Source of the DNA: an uncultured Burkholderiales bacterium
GTDB lineage: Bacteria > Pseudomonadota > Gammaproteobacteria > Burkholderiales > Burkholderiaceae_C
Direction: 5' to 3'
DNA length: 20,301 nucleotides
NCBI GenBank assembly: GCA_903856875.1
Contig: CAIODE010000136.1
Coordinates: 1 to 20,301, forward strand
A program made the position numbers and the translations under genes. Below are positions 1 to 7,830 of the stretch, piece after piece. Below the pieces are notes generated by a model. The model worked only from the letters and a program-made list of their open reading frames with translations, was not told where the DNA came from and made no database searches. Each line of letters starts with the position of its first letter. The first letter of the stretch is position 1.

Positions 1-356
1 TCTTGCGTGTCCAAAATTTGGAAAGTTTGCGGCAAGTTGGCCATTTTGTAATGGGCCCGCAAAAACCGGTTGCACAGGCCATGAAAAGTGCCAATCCACA
101 TGCCCCTCACATTGACGGGCAGCATGGCCTGCAGACGGAGCATCATCTCTTTGGCCGCCTTGTTGGTAAAGGTCACCGCCAGCACGCCGCCCGATCCCAC
201 TTGGGAAGTCTGTAATAACCAAGCAATTCGGGTGGTCAATACCCGGGTTTTGCCAGACCCTGCCCCCGCCAAAATAAGGGCCGATTCAGAGGGAAGCGTC
301 ACAGCCCTCAATTGCTCTGGGTTCAGATTGCTCAAAAGGGGCGTTTGGTCGTACAT
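1..356 (-). CDS. uvrD: UvrD-type DNA helicase (superfamily 1), N-terminal part, runs off the window
   Basis: This gene starts at 356 and leaves the window at position 1, so only about 118 residues are visible. Reading the complement gives an N-terminus beginning MYDQTPLLSNLNPEQLRAV. It is followed by a Walker A/motif I (AGAGSGKT, residues 30-37), motif Ia (VTFTNKAAKEM) and the GTFHGLC segment, in the order and spacing of UvrD/PcrA/Rep helicases. UvrD unwinds DNA 3'-5' in nucleotide excision and mismatch repair. The N-terminus matches what I recall of Comamonadaceae UvrD rather than Rep, but the C-terminal half that would settle this is missing. The start is chosen because the NPEQ box lies at the usual distance from it. 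An AGGAG at 377-373 is rather far upstream (16 nt), so the ribosome-binding site is not ideal. The gene is divergent from guaC. Confidence 0.88.
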   Translation of the reverse strand, partial: MYDQTPLLSNLNPEQLRAVTLPSESALILAGAGSGKTRVLTTRIAWLLQTSQVGSGGVLAVTFTNKAAKEMMLRLQAMLPVNVRGMWIGTFHGLCNRFLRAHYKMANLPQTFQILDTQ

Positions 357-388
357 CCCCCAATTGTAGAAACTCCTGACGCTTAGTT

Positions 389-417
389 TTGAAATTGCAA
401 AACAAAACGGGTAGAAT
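389..417 (+). promoter_or_regulatory. Predicted sigma-70 promoter for guaC
   Basis: A -35 element TTGAAA (389-394) and a -10 element TAGAAT (412-417) are separated by exactly 17 nt, close to consensus. The predicted transcription start is about 423-425. It lies in the gap between the divergent uvrD and guaC starts and would give a guaC leader of about 110 nt. No transcript data are available, so this is inferred from sequence only. Confidence 0.6.
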
Positions 418-422
418 CAGCC

Positions 423-456
423 ACCGGGCCCAAGATTCTTGCGCCCGGTTTTTTTT
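423..456 (+). terminator. Intrinsic-terminator-like hairpin in the guaC leader
   Basis: ACCGGGC (423-429) pairs with GCCCGGT (443-449). After one C-C mismatch the stem continues as CAAG (431-434) with CTTG (438-441), closing on a 3-nt loop. A run of eight T (449-456) follows directly. On the opposite strand no T-run follows, so the signal faces the + strand. No + strand gene lies upstream in the window. The hairpin therefore either attenuates guaC or stops stray transcription that enters antisense to uvrD. Confidence 0.7.
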
Positions 457-482
457 GCCCAAAAAATGGCACTCAAAACCGG

Positions 483-530
483 CCAAGCCAAGCGCTCACT
501 CGTTCTTTCAACGATCCTTTTGGAGCTTGG
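483..530 (+). promoter_or_regulatory. Possible RNA fold over the guaC ribosome-binding region
   Basis: CCAAGC occurs twice in tandem (483-488 and 488-493), and either copy can pair with GCTTGG at 525-530. That segment begins in the last base of the GGAG ribosome-binding site (522-525) and ends four bases before the ATG. Inside this outer helix a small hairpin, TCGTT/AACGA (500-504 with 510-514), closes on CTTTC. The helices are short, so folding is uncertain. No known purine-riboswitch core was recognised. Confidence 0.3.
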
Positions 531-534
531 TTAA

Positions 535-1512
535 ATGGAAATTTTTGATTACGACAATATCCTCTTGCTGCCCCGCAAATGCCGCGTGGAAAGCCGTTCT
601 GAATGCGATGCCAGTGTTGAGTTAGGTGGCCGCAAGTTTCGTCTTCCGGTGGTTCCTGCCAACATGAAGACGGTGGTGAACGAAAAGATTTGTACCTGGA
701 TGGCGCAAAACGGTTACTTCTATGTCATGCACCGCTTCGACTTGGACAATGTTCAATTCGTTCGAGATATGCACGCCAAAGGCTTGTTCGCTTCTATCTC
801 TTTGGGCGTTAAGGGCCCAGATTACGAGACGGTCAATCAATTGGTGGTCGAAGGCCTCACGCCCGAATACATCACCATCGACATTGCGCACGGCCATGCT
901 GAGAGCGTGCACAAGATGATTCAAACCTTGAAAGAAAAATTACCCAAGGCCTTCATCATTGCTGGCAATGTGGGGACACCCGAAGCCATTATTGATTTGG
1001 AAACCTGGGGCGCCGATGCCACCAAAGTGGGCATTGGCCCTGGCAAGGTTTGCATCACCAAACTGAAAACTGGTTTTGGTACCGGCGGCTGGCAGTTGTC
1101 GGCGCTCAAATGGTGTGCTCGCGTAGCCACCAAGCCCATCATTGCCGACGGCGGCATCCGTGAGCATGGCGACATTGCCAAGAGCATTCGATTTGGCGCC
1201 ACCATGATCATGATTGGCTCTATGTTGGCTGGCCACGAAGAGTCGCCAGGCGCCACTGTCGAGTTGGACGGCAAGCTCTACAAAGAGTATTACGGCTCAG
1301 CCTCTGACTTCAACAAGGGCGAGTACAAACACGTTGAAGGCAAGCGCATTTTGGAACCCATCAAAGGTCATTTGGCCAGCACCCTGATTGAAATGGAACA
1401 AGACACCCAAAGCTCCATCAGCTATTCAGGCGGTTCCAAACTGATGGACATTCGCAAGGTGAACTATGTCATTTTGGGCGGCGACAACGCTGGCGAACAT
1501 CTTTTGATGTAA
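535..1512 (+). CDS. guaC: GMP reductase
   Basis: The 325-residue product reduces GMP to IMP with NADPH and releases ammonia, returning guanine nucleotides to the IMP pool in the cytoplasm. It has the IMPDH/GMPR TIM-barrel: an early [13 protein letters not shown] segment, the phosphate-binding and catalytic loop [11 protein letters not shown] with catalytic Cys at residue 173, a downstream [11 protein letters not shown] segment, and then [13 protein letters not shown]. There is no CBS-domain insertion, which separates it from IMP dehydrogenase. The length fits the shorter GMP reductase clade rather than the 347-residue E. coli enzyme. GGAG at 522-525 sits nine bases before the ATG and supports this start. 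The leader is unusual (hairpin at 423-456). The Bug gene follows after about 60 nt without a visible terminator, so read-through is possible although the functions look unrelated. Confidence 0.95.
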   Translation: MEIFDYDNILLLPRKCRVESRSECDASVELGGRKFRLPVVPANMKTVVNEKICTWMAQNGYFYVMHRFDLDNVQFVRDMHAKGLFASISLGVKGPDYETVNQLVVEGLTPEYITIDIAHGHAESVHKMIQTLKEKLPKAFIIAGNVGTPEAIIDLETWGADATKVGIGPGKVCITKLKTGFGTGGWQLSALKWCARVATKPIIADGGIREHGDIAKSIRFGATMIMIGSMLAGHEESPGATVELDGKLYKEYYGSASDFNKGEYKHVEGKRILEPIKGHLASTLIEMEQDTQSSISYSGGSKLMDIRKVNYVILGGDNAGEHLLM

Positions 1513-1573
1513 TTCGTGCAAATCAAGGCACAATTCAGTTACTATTTTTTTATTCACTCAACAGGTGTTATTG

Positions 1574-2545
1574 ATGAAACGTCGTGAACTCCTTCAGGCT
1601 GGTGCAAGCATCGCAGTGCTTCCCGCACTGGCACAAGCGCAAGACAAATACCCCAGCAAAACCATCACTTGGATTTGCCCCTACGCTGCAGGCGGCAATG
1701 CAGACTCTAGGTCTCGCCAGGTGGCCAAGGCCATGGGCACCATCTTGGGTCAAAGTATCATCATCGACAACAAAGCAGGCGCAGGCGGCAATATCGGCAC
1801 AGAAGCCATTGCGCGTGGCAAGCCCGATGGTTACACCATTGGCATGGGCAACTTTGCGCCTTTGGCGGTGAATCACGCCTTGTTTAAAAAGCTCAACTTT
1901 GACCCCTTCAATGACATCGTGCCCATTGGCTTGATTGAAAAGGGACCACTCATTTTGATGGTGCGAAATGACTCCCCCTACAAGTCTGTCAAAGACATCG
2001 TGGCAGCGGCCAAAGCCAATCCTGGCAAACTCAGCTACGCCTCAGGTGGTATTGGCGGGTCACACCATCTGAGCGGTGCCTTGCTCGAACACGCAGCAGG
2101 GGTTGACATGATTCACGCCCCCTACAAAAGTGGCTCCGCTGGCGCAACCGACCTGATGGGTGGACAAGTCAACATGATGTTTGAACAAATGTACTCAGCC
2201 ATGCCCGCCATCAAGGGCGGTCGTCTCCGTGCCTTGGCCATTACCAGCAAAACCCGCTCTCCGCTTCTGCCCGATCTGCCAACCATGGCCGAACAAGGCT
2301 ACGGCGAAGTTGAAGTGCAAAATTGGCAAGGTCTGGTGGGACCCAAGGGCATGCCTGCAGATTTAGTGAAATTGCTTAACGCGGCATTGAACAAAGCCTT
2401 GCAAGATCCCGAAGTGAAAGAAAAAATCTTGAGCCAAGGCAATGAAATGGGCGGCGGCACACCCGAACAATTCGCAGCGCTCATCAAAGCAGAAGCACCA
2501 CGCTGGGGTAAAGTGGTTCGCGACGCGAAAATTGAACCTGAATAA
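1574..2545 (+). CDS. Bug/TctC-family periplasmic solute-binding protein
   Basis: This is a tripartite tricarboxylate transporter type receptor of 323 residues. Proteins of the Bug (Bordetella uptake gene) family bind small carboxylates or other small metabolites in the periplasm and hand them to TctAB-type permeases. The N-terminus MKRRELLQAGASIAVLPALA ending at AQAQ is a signal peptide with a twin arginine, so Tat export is possible. The mature part shows the family landmarks: YPSKTITWICPYAAGGNAD, then GQSIIIDNKAGAGGNIG, a GKPDGYT segment, GGQVNMMFEQ and a LPDLPTMAEQG segment near 230-240. I chose the ATG at 1574 because AGG at 1563-1565 gives normal spacing; a GTG at 1565 would add three residues. 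No tctA or tctB is nearby, so it is an orphan receptor and its ligand cannot be read from the sequence. Confidence 0.9.
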   Translation: MKRRELLQAGASIAVLPALAQAQDKYPSKTITWICPYAAGGNADSRSRQVAKAMGTILGQSIIIDNKAGAGGNIGTEAIARGKPDGYTIGMGNFAPLAVNHALFKKLNFDPFNDIVPIGLIEKGPLILMVRNDSPYKSVKDIVAAAKANPGKLSYASGGIGGSHHLSGALLEHAAGVDMIHAPYKSGSAGATDLMGGQVNMMFEQMYSAMPAIKGGRLRALAITSKTRSPLLPDLPTMAEQGYGEVEVQNWQGLVGPKGMPADLVKLLNAALNKALQDPEVKEKILSQGNEMGGGTPEQFAALIKAEAPRWGKVVRDAKIEPE

Positions 2546-2579
2546 AGTCGATTGTGTTCAGGCGCTGAGATTCTCAAAC

Positions 2580-3446
2580 TCAGGCTTGAAGCAACTGCTT
2601 CATCAAGGCACTCAAACGAGTGCCTTTTTTTGTGAGCTCAGTCACGATGCTGAAGTGGTTTAGCCCGGCCAAGTCTTCGCACACGGGAACTGTACGCGGC
2701 CCCCAAGTTTGGTGAATCAAACGGTTGTGGCGCAAAAATTCTGGGCTTTCATCACCACCTGCCACCGTGTACAAAACACCCTTACGGGGTCGTGGCCACA
2801 AAGCCGGACTGGCCATGCGTGCATGCTTTGATGTGAGCTTCAATGAGTCTTGAAGAAATGGCGTGTTGCGAAGTGGTGTGAGATCGTACAAACCAGAAAT
2901 GGACAGCGCCTTTTGAATCCAATGTGCAGGGATATTGGCATCAAGGCTTTGCCAATTGCAAGCCAACAGCATGGCCGCCAAATGGCCGCCAGCTGAATGC
3001 CCAGCCACAGTGACATTCCTTGGGTTGCCACCGAAGTGTTCAATGTTTTGCCAAGTCCAAGCCATTGCTTTAACCATCTGGTGTGCAATGTCTGGAATGG
3101 TCACAGGCAATTCGGCTGTACCAGGACACAATGCATAGTTCACTACCACCACACAAGCACCCATGTCATGCAAGGGCGGCGCCACAAAGGAGTGATCTGC
3201 TTTGTCAAGGCTGCGCCAGTAACCGCCATGAATAAACACCACAACAGGCGCATGTGGCTTGCTGGCAGGAAAAATATCCAACGTTTCATTGGGGCCATCA
3301 CCATAGGCAATGTCAAGCTTGCACTTGAGCGCATGGCGCGCATCGGCTGAAGTTTGAGCCCAATGTGAGAAATGTGCAGCATGGTCTGGCACCAATGCAC
3401 GGTTGTTGTACATGCTGTCTAACCAAGCTGCTTTTTTTGCACTCAT
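2580..3446 (-). CDS. Alpha/beta hydrolase, kynurenine formamidase/carboxylesterase type
   Basis: The 288-residue product has an alpha/beta-hydrolase fold with the oxyanion motif HGGYW (73-77), typical of arylformamidase (kynurenine formamidase) and related BD-FAE-like esterases. The nucleophile elbow is GHSAG (Ser151), and the likely acid and base are Asp232 (AGGDES) and His264 (LNHFS). Such enzymes hydrolyse N-formylkynurenine or small esters. No other tryptophan-catabolism gene is near, so the substrate is open. No signal peptide is seen, so it is probably cytoplasmic. Two ATGs (3452 and 3446) are possible. I prefer 3446 because an AGGA lies six bases before it, while the upstream ATG abuts the AGGA with no spacing. 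It begins 12 nt after the TonB-dependent receptor stop and is very probably co-transcribed with it. Its 3' end contains the + strand terminator at 2605-2631. Confidence 0.85.
   Translation of the reverse strand: MSAKKAAWLDSMYNNRALVPDHAAHFSHWAQTSADARHALKCKLDIAYGDGPNETLDIFPASKPHAPVVVFIHGGYWRSLDKADHSFVAPPLHDMGACVVVVNYALCPGTAELPVTIPDIAHQMVKAMAWTWQNIEHFGGNPRNVTVAGHSAGGHLAAMLLACNWQSLDANIPAHWIQKALSISGLYDLTPLRNTPFLQDSLKLTSKHARMASPALWPRPRKGVLYTVAGGDESPEFLRHNRLIHQTWGPRTVPVCEDLAGLNHFSIVTELTKKGTRLSALMKQLLQA
2605..2631 (+). terminator. Rho-independent terminator of the first Bug gene, inside the convergent hydrolase gene
   Basis: AAGGCACTC (2605-2613) pairs perfectly with GAGTGCCTT (2618-2626) around an AAAC loop, followed by a T-run to 2631. 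It serves the + strand gene that ends at 2545. It lies wholly within the last codons of the minus-strand hydrolase (stop at 2580). Confidence 0.85.
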
Positions 3447-3458
3447 GACCATTCCTGA

Positions 3459-5657
3459 TTAAATTTTCATTTCCAATCGCACCTGAACATTTTGCCAATT
3501 TCGAGTGTTGGTGTTGGCCGTTTCTGAGAACCCGTTGCCAATGTAAGTTGTGCCCGTGAAGTAATCACGCGGGGTGAGGTTGCTAATCGTGACACGCAAA
3601 GCCGTGGCAGGCGAAAACTTCCACAGGCCGTATACATCAACGACCCGCTTAGAGCCCTGATAAACCCACTGCTGCTCTGTTCTGCGAGTGGTGTAGTCAG
3701 GGTTGATATTGATGTTGCCGCCTAAGGTAAGAGGAATGGATCGAATGCGGTAATCGCCACCTAAGTTAGCCGTCATGCTAGGTTGCTGATCCAAGCGATT
3801 GTTAGGACCCATCACATCCAACACTTTAGAGCCAAAGAAACTCAAGTTGCTTCGAACATCCACTGCTGGGGCGACTTCCCAGACTTGGTTCAAACGAAAC
3901 TTGGCTTCCAACTCAAGACCTTGCGTAATAGCATCTCCCACGTTTTGGGGACTCGAAACAAAGCGACGCTGACCTGGTGCCCACACTGTGTCATAACGCT
4001 CGCTGGTGACGTAACGAATTAAATCGCTGATGTTGCGTCTAAACAAATTGGCACTCAAAACGCCACCCTCAGCCAAAAACCGCTCAACGGCAATGTCAAC
4101 GCCAGTTGCCAATTCAGGCTTCAAGCCAGGGTTGCCAATTCGATCGGGACGGGTTGGACTATTGGCTTCGCGAGACAATGCCGTTCTGGCGACCAGATTG
4201 AACAAGGTAGGCGTGTTGTAACTGCGCGTGAGGCTCATGCGAACTTGATCACGGCTCTCTGGAATTGGTTTCCACACAGCATGGAAAAGAGGTGTCAGAA
4301 CACTGCTCTTGTTGCGTTTTTCGCCCTCTTCGTTATTGCCTTCAGTCAGAATGCTTTCATAGCGGATGCCCGCATGCGCGCTCCAATTGGGATTGACCGT
4401 CCATTCATCTTGTGTGTAGATGGCCCAGCGCTGCGTGCGAGCGCGCATGTTGCCGGCCTCATCAGAAACCTCTGCAATGGCCTCCTCTGTTCTGCGCACC
4501 CCTTCCAATTCAAGACCACTGACAAACTGGTGGCCATTGGCTAAAACTTGCGTGAGTTTGCCGTTCCAAGATTGCGACAAATCTTTGAAACTTTGCGACT
4601 CCTCCATGGTGTTGAGCAAGCCTGTCGAACCCAGGGCCACTTGGTTAAATCGGTATTTGTAGTGCGATTCACCCAAGCCAAACTTAAATTCAAATCTGTC
4701 GTCTGCTGAGAAGCGCTGGTTCCATTGACCATTCAATCGTGTCATCACGAAGCGGCTGTTGTTGGTGGTATTGGCCGAATCGGAAGCAAAAGGCTGTTGA
4801 ATGCCATTGATGGATTTGTTTTCAGTGAGGTCCACACGCCCCGCACTGCTGAATTCTGAATACACCATGAAGGGCATCAAAATAAGCGCCTTGCCTTCTT
4901 CGCCACGCCACATGAGTCTGGCGTTGGCGTTCATACCTTGGCGCTGCCCCAAGTTCATGATGTGACGCTCTCGGTGGGAAGACCATGCGGGCATCCGTCC
5001 GTCTGCGTCAACGCTGGAATCGGTGAGGGTTGTATTGTCTTCAGGCCGCAATGAATTCATGGCAGACACAGTGAGGGTGCCGTTTAAAGCCTCAGACTTG
5101 AGGTTGTGAACCCAGTTCAAACCTTCTGAGCGATGTCCATTTTCAAAGGCGCTGCCGACTTTCAAATCATCTGGGTTGGCTCGCTGACCTTCGCGCAAAA
5201 TGATGTTGATGGTGCCAGCAATGGCCCTTGCACCTGTCTCGGCCGTTGGCGCACGCAAAATTTCTACTTTCTCCACCATCTCGGGCGTCAAGGACTCTAT
5301 GGAAAAACCGGGTGGAACGCGTTGTCCGTCCAAAAGGATCTGGGTATAGCCACCGCCTAAGCCTCGCATGCGGATAGCTCCGCCCCTACCTGGTGCGCCT
5401 TGAATGGTGACACCGGGGAGGCGCTTCAAAACTTCACCCAAGGTGCCATCCCCTTGTTTATCGAGCTCTTCTCGACCAATCACAATTTTGGCCGCCGTGG
5501 ACTGCCGACGCTCTTCCATGGTGTTGTCGCGATTGCTTTTGATTTCGACGCGGCCCATGTCTTGAACAGGTGCATTGGCGGGTGGTGTTGTTTGAGCCCA
5601 CCCCCAAGGGGAAATAATTGACAAAACGGCTAGCGCAACGGGTGTTTTGAGTTTCAT
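3459..5657 (-). CDS. TonB-dependent outer-membrane receptor
   Basis: The product is about 732 residues from the ATG at 5657. It is an outer-membrane beta-barrel with an N-terminal plug that imports scarce ligands (siderophores, cobalamin, other metal chelates or organic molecules) using TonB-ExbBD energy. A signal peptide, MKLKTPVALAVLSIISPWGWAQ, is followed by a possible TonB box (GRVEI). The plug then shows GTLGEVLKRLPGV, IRMRGLGGGYTQILLDGQRVP, VEKVEILRAPTAE and GTINIILREG. The rest alternates beta strands and loops, with the usual RVSL-like segment (VRMSLTRSYNTPTLFNL) and GNPGLKPE. The last residue is Ile rather than the common terminal aromatic. I reject a start 26 residues upstream because it places a non-signal segment before the signal peptide. 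It forms a tight pair with the downstream hydrolase. The ligand is unknown, and I see no convincing Fur box upstream. Confidence 0.92.
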   Translation of the reverse strand: MKLKTPVALAVLSIISPWGWAQTTPPANAPVQDMGRVEIKSNRDNTMEERRQSTAAKIVIGREELDKQGDGTLGEVLKRLPGVTIQGAPGRGGAIRMRGLGGGYTQILLDGQRVPPGFSIESLTPEMVEKVEILRAPTAETGARAIAGTINIILREGQRANPDDLKVGSAFENGHRSEGLNWVHNLKSEALNGTLTVSAMNSLRPEDNTTLTDSSVDADGRMPAWSSHRERHIMNLGQRQGMNANARLMWRGEEGKALILMPFMVYSEFSSAGRVDLTENKSINGIQQPFASDSANTTNNSRFVMTRLNGQWNQRFSADDRFEFKFGLGESHYKYRFNQVALGSTGLLNTMEESQSFKDLSQSWNGKLTQVLANGHQFVSGLELEGVRRTEEAIAEVSDEAGNMRARTQRWAIYTQDEWTVNPNWSAHAGIRYESILTEGNNEEGEKRNKSSVLTPLFHAVWKPIPESRDQVRMSLTRSYNTPTLFNLVARTALSREANSPTRPDRIGNPGLKPELATGVDIAVERFLAEGGVLSANLFRRNISDLIRYVTSERYDTVWAPGQRRFVSSPQNVGDAITQGLELEAKFRLNQVWEVAPAVDVRSNLSFFGSKVLDVMGPNNRLDQQPSMTANLGGDYRIRSIPLTLGGNININPDYTTRRTEQQWVYQGSKRVVDVYGLWKFSPATALRVTISNLTPRDYFTGTTYIGNGFSETANTNTRNWQNVQVRLEMKI

Positions 5658-5675
5658 CCCTGTATTTTGACAGGG
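5658..5675 (-). promoter_or_regulatory. Inverted repeat abutting the receptor start codon
   Basis: CCCTGT (5658-5663) and ACAGGG (5670-5675) form a perfect 6-bp dyad with a 6-nt centre, directly touching the ATG of the TonB-dependent receptor. On the transcript the ACAGGG arm holds the only purine-rich stretch that could serve as ribosome-binding site. The dyad could therefore hide it as a hairpin, or be a protein operator. Short palindromes also occur by chance. Confidence 0.3.
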
Positions 5676-5745
5676 GAATGTAAAGAATTTATTTCTGGTA
5701 AACCTCGCCCGACAAACTGACGGGTTTCTGTGCAACCCAAAGGTC

Positions 5746-7203
5746 TTATTCGCCAGATTTGAACAAAGCCGCCACCTTGCGCTTAGGCTTGATGTTGGCA
5801 GAAATACCTGTGCGGGAAGCCGTCGTCTTGGGCGACGCTTCCCAAGATGCAGATGCAGCCTGCTCTATGCTGGGTGCCTCGTAGGGCCTCTCAAAGAAGG
5901 GGTCTCTGGACACTTGCGCAGGCCTGAAGCTGCTGCGTCGGTCGCGGGGGGCCTCTTCTTCTCGGCGCCGCTCAAAGCCACGCTCAGGCCTTCTGTCTTC
6001 TCGGCGATCGTCACGTCGCTCTTCCCGCCTAACTTCGCTGACATTGCCTCGCGAACGGTCTTCATCCAAGGGGTAGTTTTCCACTTGAAGTTTGGTTTTG
6101 ATGAGCTTTTCAATGTCGACTACCAAGCGCATGTCGGAAGGTGAAACCAAAGTCACAGCCAGTCCAGAGGCGCCAGCACGGCCTGTTCGGCCGATGCGGT
6201 GCACATAATCTTCAGCATTGAAGGGTACGTCAAAATTGAACACGGCAGGCACATCTTTGATGTCAAGACCGCGGGCTGCCACATCGGTACAGACCAACAA
6301 GTCGACTTCGCCTTTTTTGAAGGCTTCAAGCGCTTTGAGGCGCTCATCTTGTGACTTGTCGCCATGCAATGCCGTGGTGACCAGACCCTCGCGCTCAAGA
6401 GAGCGCGCCAAACGGGCGCAACCCAATTTGCTGTTGACAAAGATGAAGGCTTGTTTGATGCCGCGCTCTTTTAAAACGGCTTTCACAACCCTGCGCTTGT
6501 CGTCATCTTGCGCACTGTAAAAACGTTGCTCTACCGTGGAAGCTGTTTCGTTGGGGCGCGCCACTTCAATGGTGACGGGGTCTTGTAAGTAGCTTCCCGC
6601 CAAACGCTTGATTTCAGGCGAAAAAGTGGCCGAGAACAAGAGGGTGGTGCGCTGCTTAGGCAAGAAACTCAAAATGCGTTGCAGGTCTGGCAAGAAGCCG
6701 ATGTCAAGCATGCGGTCGGCTTCGTCGAGGACCACATATTCCACTTGATTCAGCACCGCGTTTTTGGCCTCGATGTGATCTAGCAAGCGGCCCGGTGTGG
6801 CCACCAAAATTTCAACGCCTCGTTTGAGCTCTAGGGTTTGCGGCTTCATGTCCATGCCGCCAAACACCACAGCGCTTCGCATTTGGGTGTACTTGGCATA
6901 CAGCTTGATTTGCTGCGCGACTTGATCGGCCAGTTCGCGGGTGGGCAAGAGCACCAAGGCGCGCACAGGGTGACGTGCGGGTGATGTGGACGTGTTTTCG
7001 TGCTTCAGGAGGCGCTGGAGCAGTGGCAAAGAAAAAGCAGCCGTTTTACCGGTACCCGTTTGCGCTGCGCCCATCACGTCTTTGCCAGTCAAAACCACAG
7101 GAATGGCCTGGGCTTGAATGGGGGTCATGGATTCGTAGCCCATTTCGGCTACGGCACGTGCCAGCGGTTCAGCCAGCGATAGATTTGAAAAAGAGTCGGT
7201 CAT
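5746..7203 (-). CDS. rhlE: DEAD-box ATP-dependent RNA helicase, RhlE type
   Basis: The 485-residue helicase remodels RNA duplexes and acts in ribosome assembly and RNA decay. The motifs run in order: Q motif (TPIQAQAIP, 27-35), motif I AQTGTGKT (47-54), PTREL (87-91), TPGRLLD (136-142), DEAD (160-163), SAT (191-193), a TDVAARGLDI segment and HRIGRTGR (335-342). After residue 385 a low-complexity tail follows, rich in Arg, Glu and Asp (about 398-432), then a basic end containing KPKRKVAALF. This is typical of proteobacterial RhlE, where the tail binds RNA or partners. It starts 20 nt after the dcd stop, so the two are probably co-transcribed. The receptor gene follows after 88 nt. Confidence 0.93.
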   Translation of the reverse strand: MTDSFSNLSLAEPLARAVAEMGYESMTPIQAQAIPVVLTGKDVMGAAQTGTGKTAAFSLPLLQRLLKHENTSTSPARHPVRALVLLPTRELADQVAQQIKLYAKYTQMRSAVVFGGMDMKPQTLELKRGVEILVATPGRLLDHIEAKNAVLNQVEYVVLDEADRMLDIGFLPDLQRILSFLPKQRTTLLFSATFSPEIKRLAGSYLQDPVTIEVARPNETASTVEQRFYSAQDDDKRRVVKAVLKERGIKQAFIFVNSKLGCARLARSLEREGLVTTALHGDKSQDERLKALEAFKKGEVDLLVCTDVAARGLDIKDVPAVFNFDVPFNAEDYVHRIGRTGRAGASGLAVTLVSPSDMRLVVDIEKLIKTKLQVENYPLDEDRSRGNVSEVRREERRDDRREDRRPERGFERRREEEAPRDRRSSFRPAQVSRDPFFERPYEAPSIEQAASASWEASPKTTASRTGISANIKPKRKVAALFKSGE

Positions 7204-7223
7204 TAACCCGCTATTGTCGCACT

Positions 7224-7793
7224 TTAGGTCTTAGGCAATGTGACACCCACCTGGCCCTGGTATTTTCCGCCCCGATCCTTGTAGCTGGTCTCGCAAACTT
7301 CGTCGCTTTCAAAGAACAGCACCTGGGCACAGCCTTCTCCGGCGTAGATCTTGGCTGGCAGGGGGGTGGTGTTGCTGAATTCGAGGGTGACGTAGCCTTC
7401 CCATTCGGGCTCGAAAGGGGTGACGTTCACAATAATCCCGCACCGAGCATAGGTGCTTTTGCCCAAGCAAATGGTGAGCACATTGCGGGGAATCCGGAAA
7501 TATTCGAGGGTTCGGGCCAAGGCAAAGCTGTTGGGGGGTATGACGCAGACATCGGAATGGATGTCGACAAAGCTTTTTTCGTCGAAATTCTTGGGGTCGA
7601 CCACGGTGCTGTAAATGTTGGTGAACACCTTGAATTCGGGCGCGCAGCGTATGTCGTAGCCATAGCTGCTGGTGCCATAGCTCACTATTTTTTCGCCGGC
7701 GGCGTTTTGGCGCACTTGTCCTGGCTCAAAAGGCTCGATCATGCCGTGCTCTTGCGCCATACGGCGAATCCATTTGTCGCTTTTGATCGTCAT
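7224..7793 (-). CDS. dcd: dCTP deaminase
   Basis: The 189-residue product deaminates dCTP to dUTP, the main route to dTMP precursors in Gram-negative bacteria; Dcd is a homotrimer. It aligns in length and key positions with E. coli Dcd: the [10 protein letters not shown] segment (40-49), GKSTYARCG (111-119) and [16 protein letters not shown] (135-150) with catalytic Glu at residue 138. The glycine-rich C-terminal tail (KYQGQVG) closes over the triphosphate. The ATG at 7793 is chosen because it matches the [12 protein letters not shown]-terminus of the family; a further 13 in-frame residues upstream are not conserved in type. The downstream neighbour is rhlE. Confidence 0.96.
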   Translation of the reverse strand: MTIKSDKWIRRMAQEHGMIEPFEPGQVRQNAAGEKIVSYGTSSYGYDIRCAPEFKVFTNIYSTVVDPKNFDEKSFVDIHSDVCVIPPNSFALARTLEYFRIPRNVLTICLGKSTYARCGIIVNVTPFEPEWEGYVTLEFSNTTPLPAKIYAGEGCAQVLFFESDEVCETSYKDRGGKYQGQVGVTLPKT

Positions 7794-7830
7794 TGATTTG
7801 TCTTTCCCACGTTCTTTGATCCAAGGCAAC

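Noticed and set aside
423..534. Known purine riboswitch in the guaC leader
   Set aside because: I could not find the conserved three-way-junction core or the two kissing-loop sequences of the guanine/adenine class. Only generic hairpins are visible.
5658..5735. Possible 26-residue N-terminal extension of the TonB-dependent receptor
   Set aside because: It would place a polar, Arg-rich segment before a complete signal peptide; the ATG at 5657 starts directly with the expected leader.
5676..5745. Fur box before the TonB-dependent receptor
   Set aside because: The A/T-rich stretch before the gene does not show the repeated GATAAT-type hexamers of a Fur site.
6975..7796. Long + strand open frame (273 codons) antisense to rhlE and dcd
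   Set aside because: It lies wholly opposite two well-supported genes, shows no recognisable domain, and is explained by the third-position base bias of the real genes.
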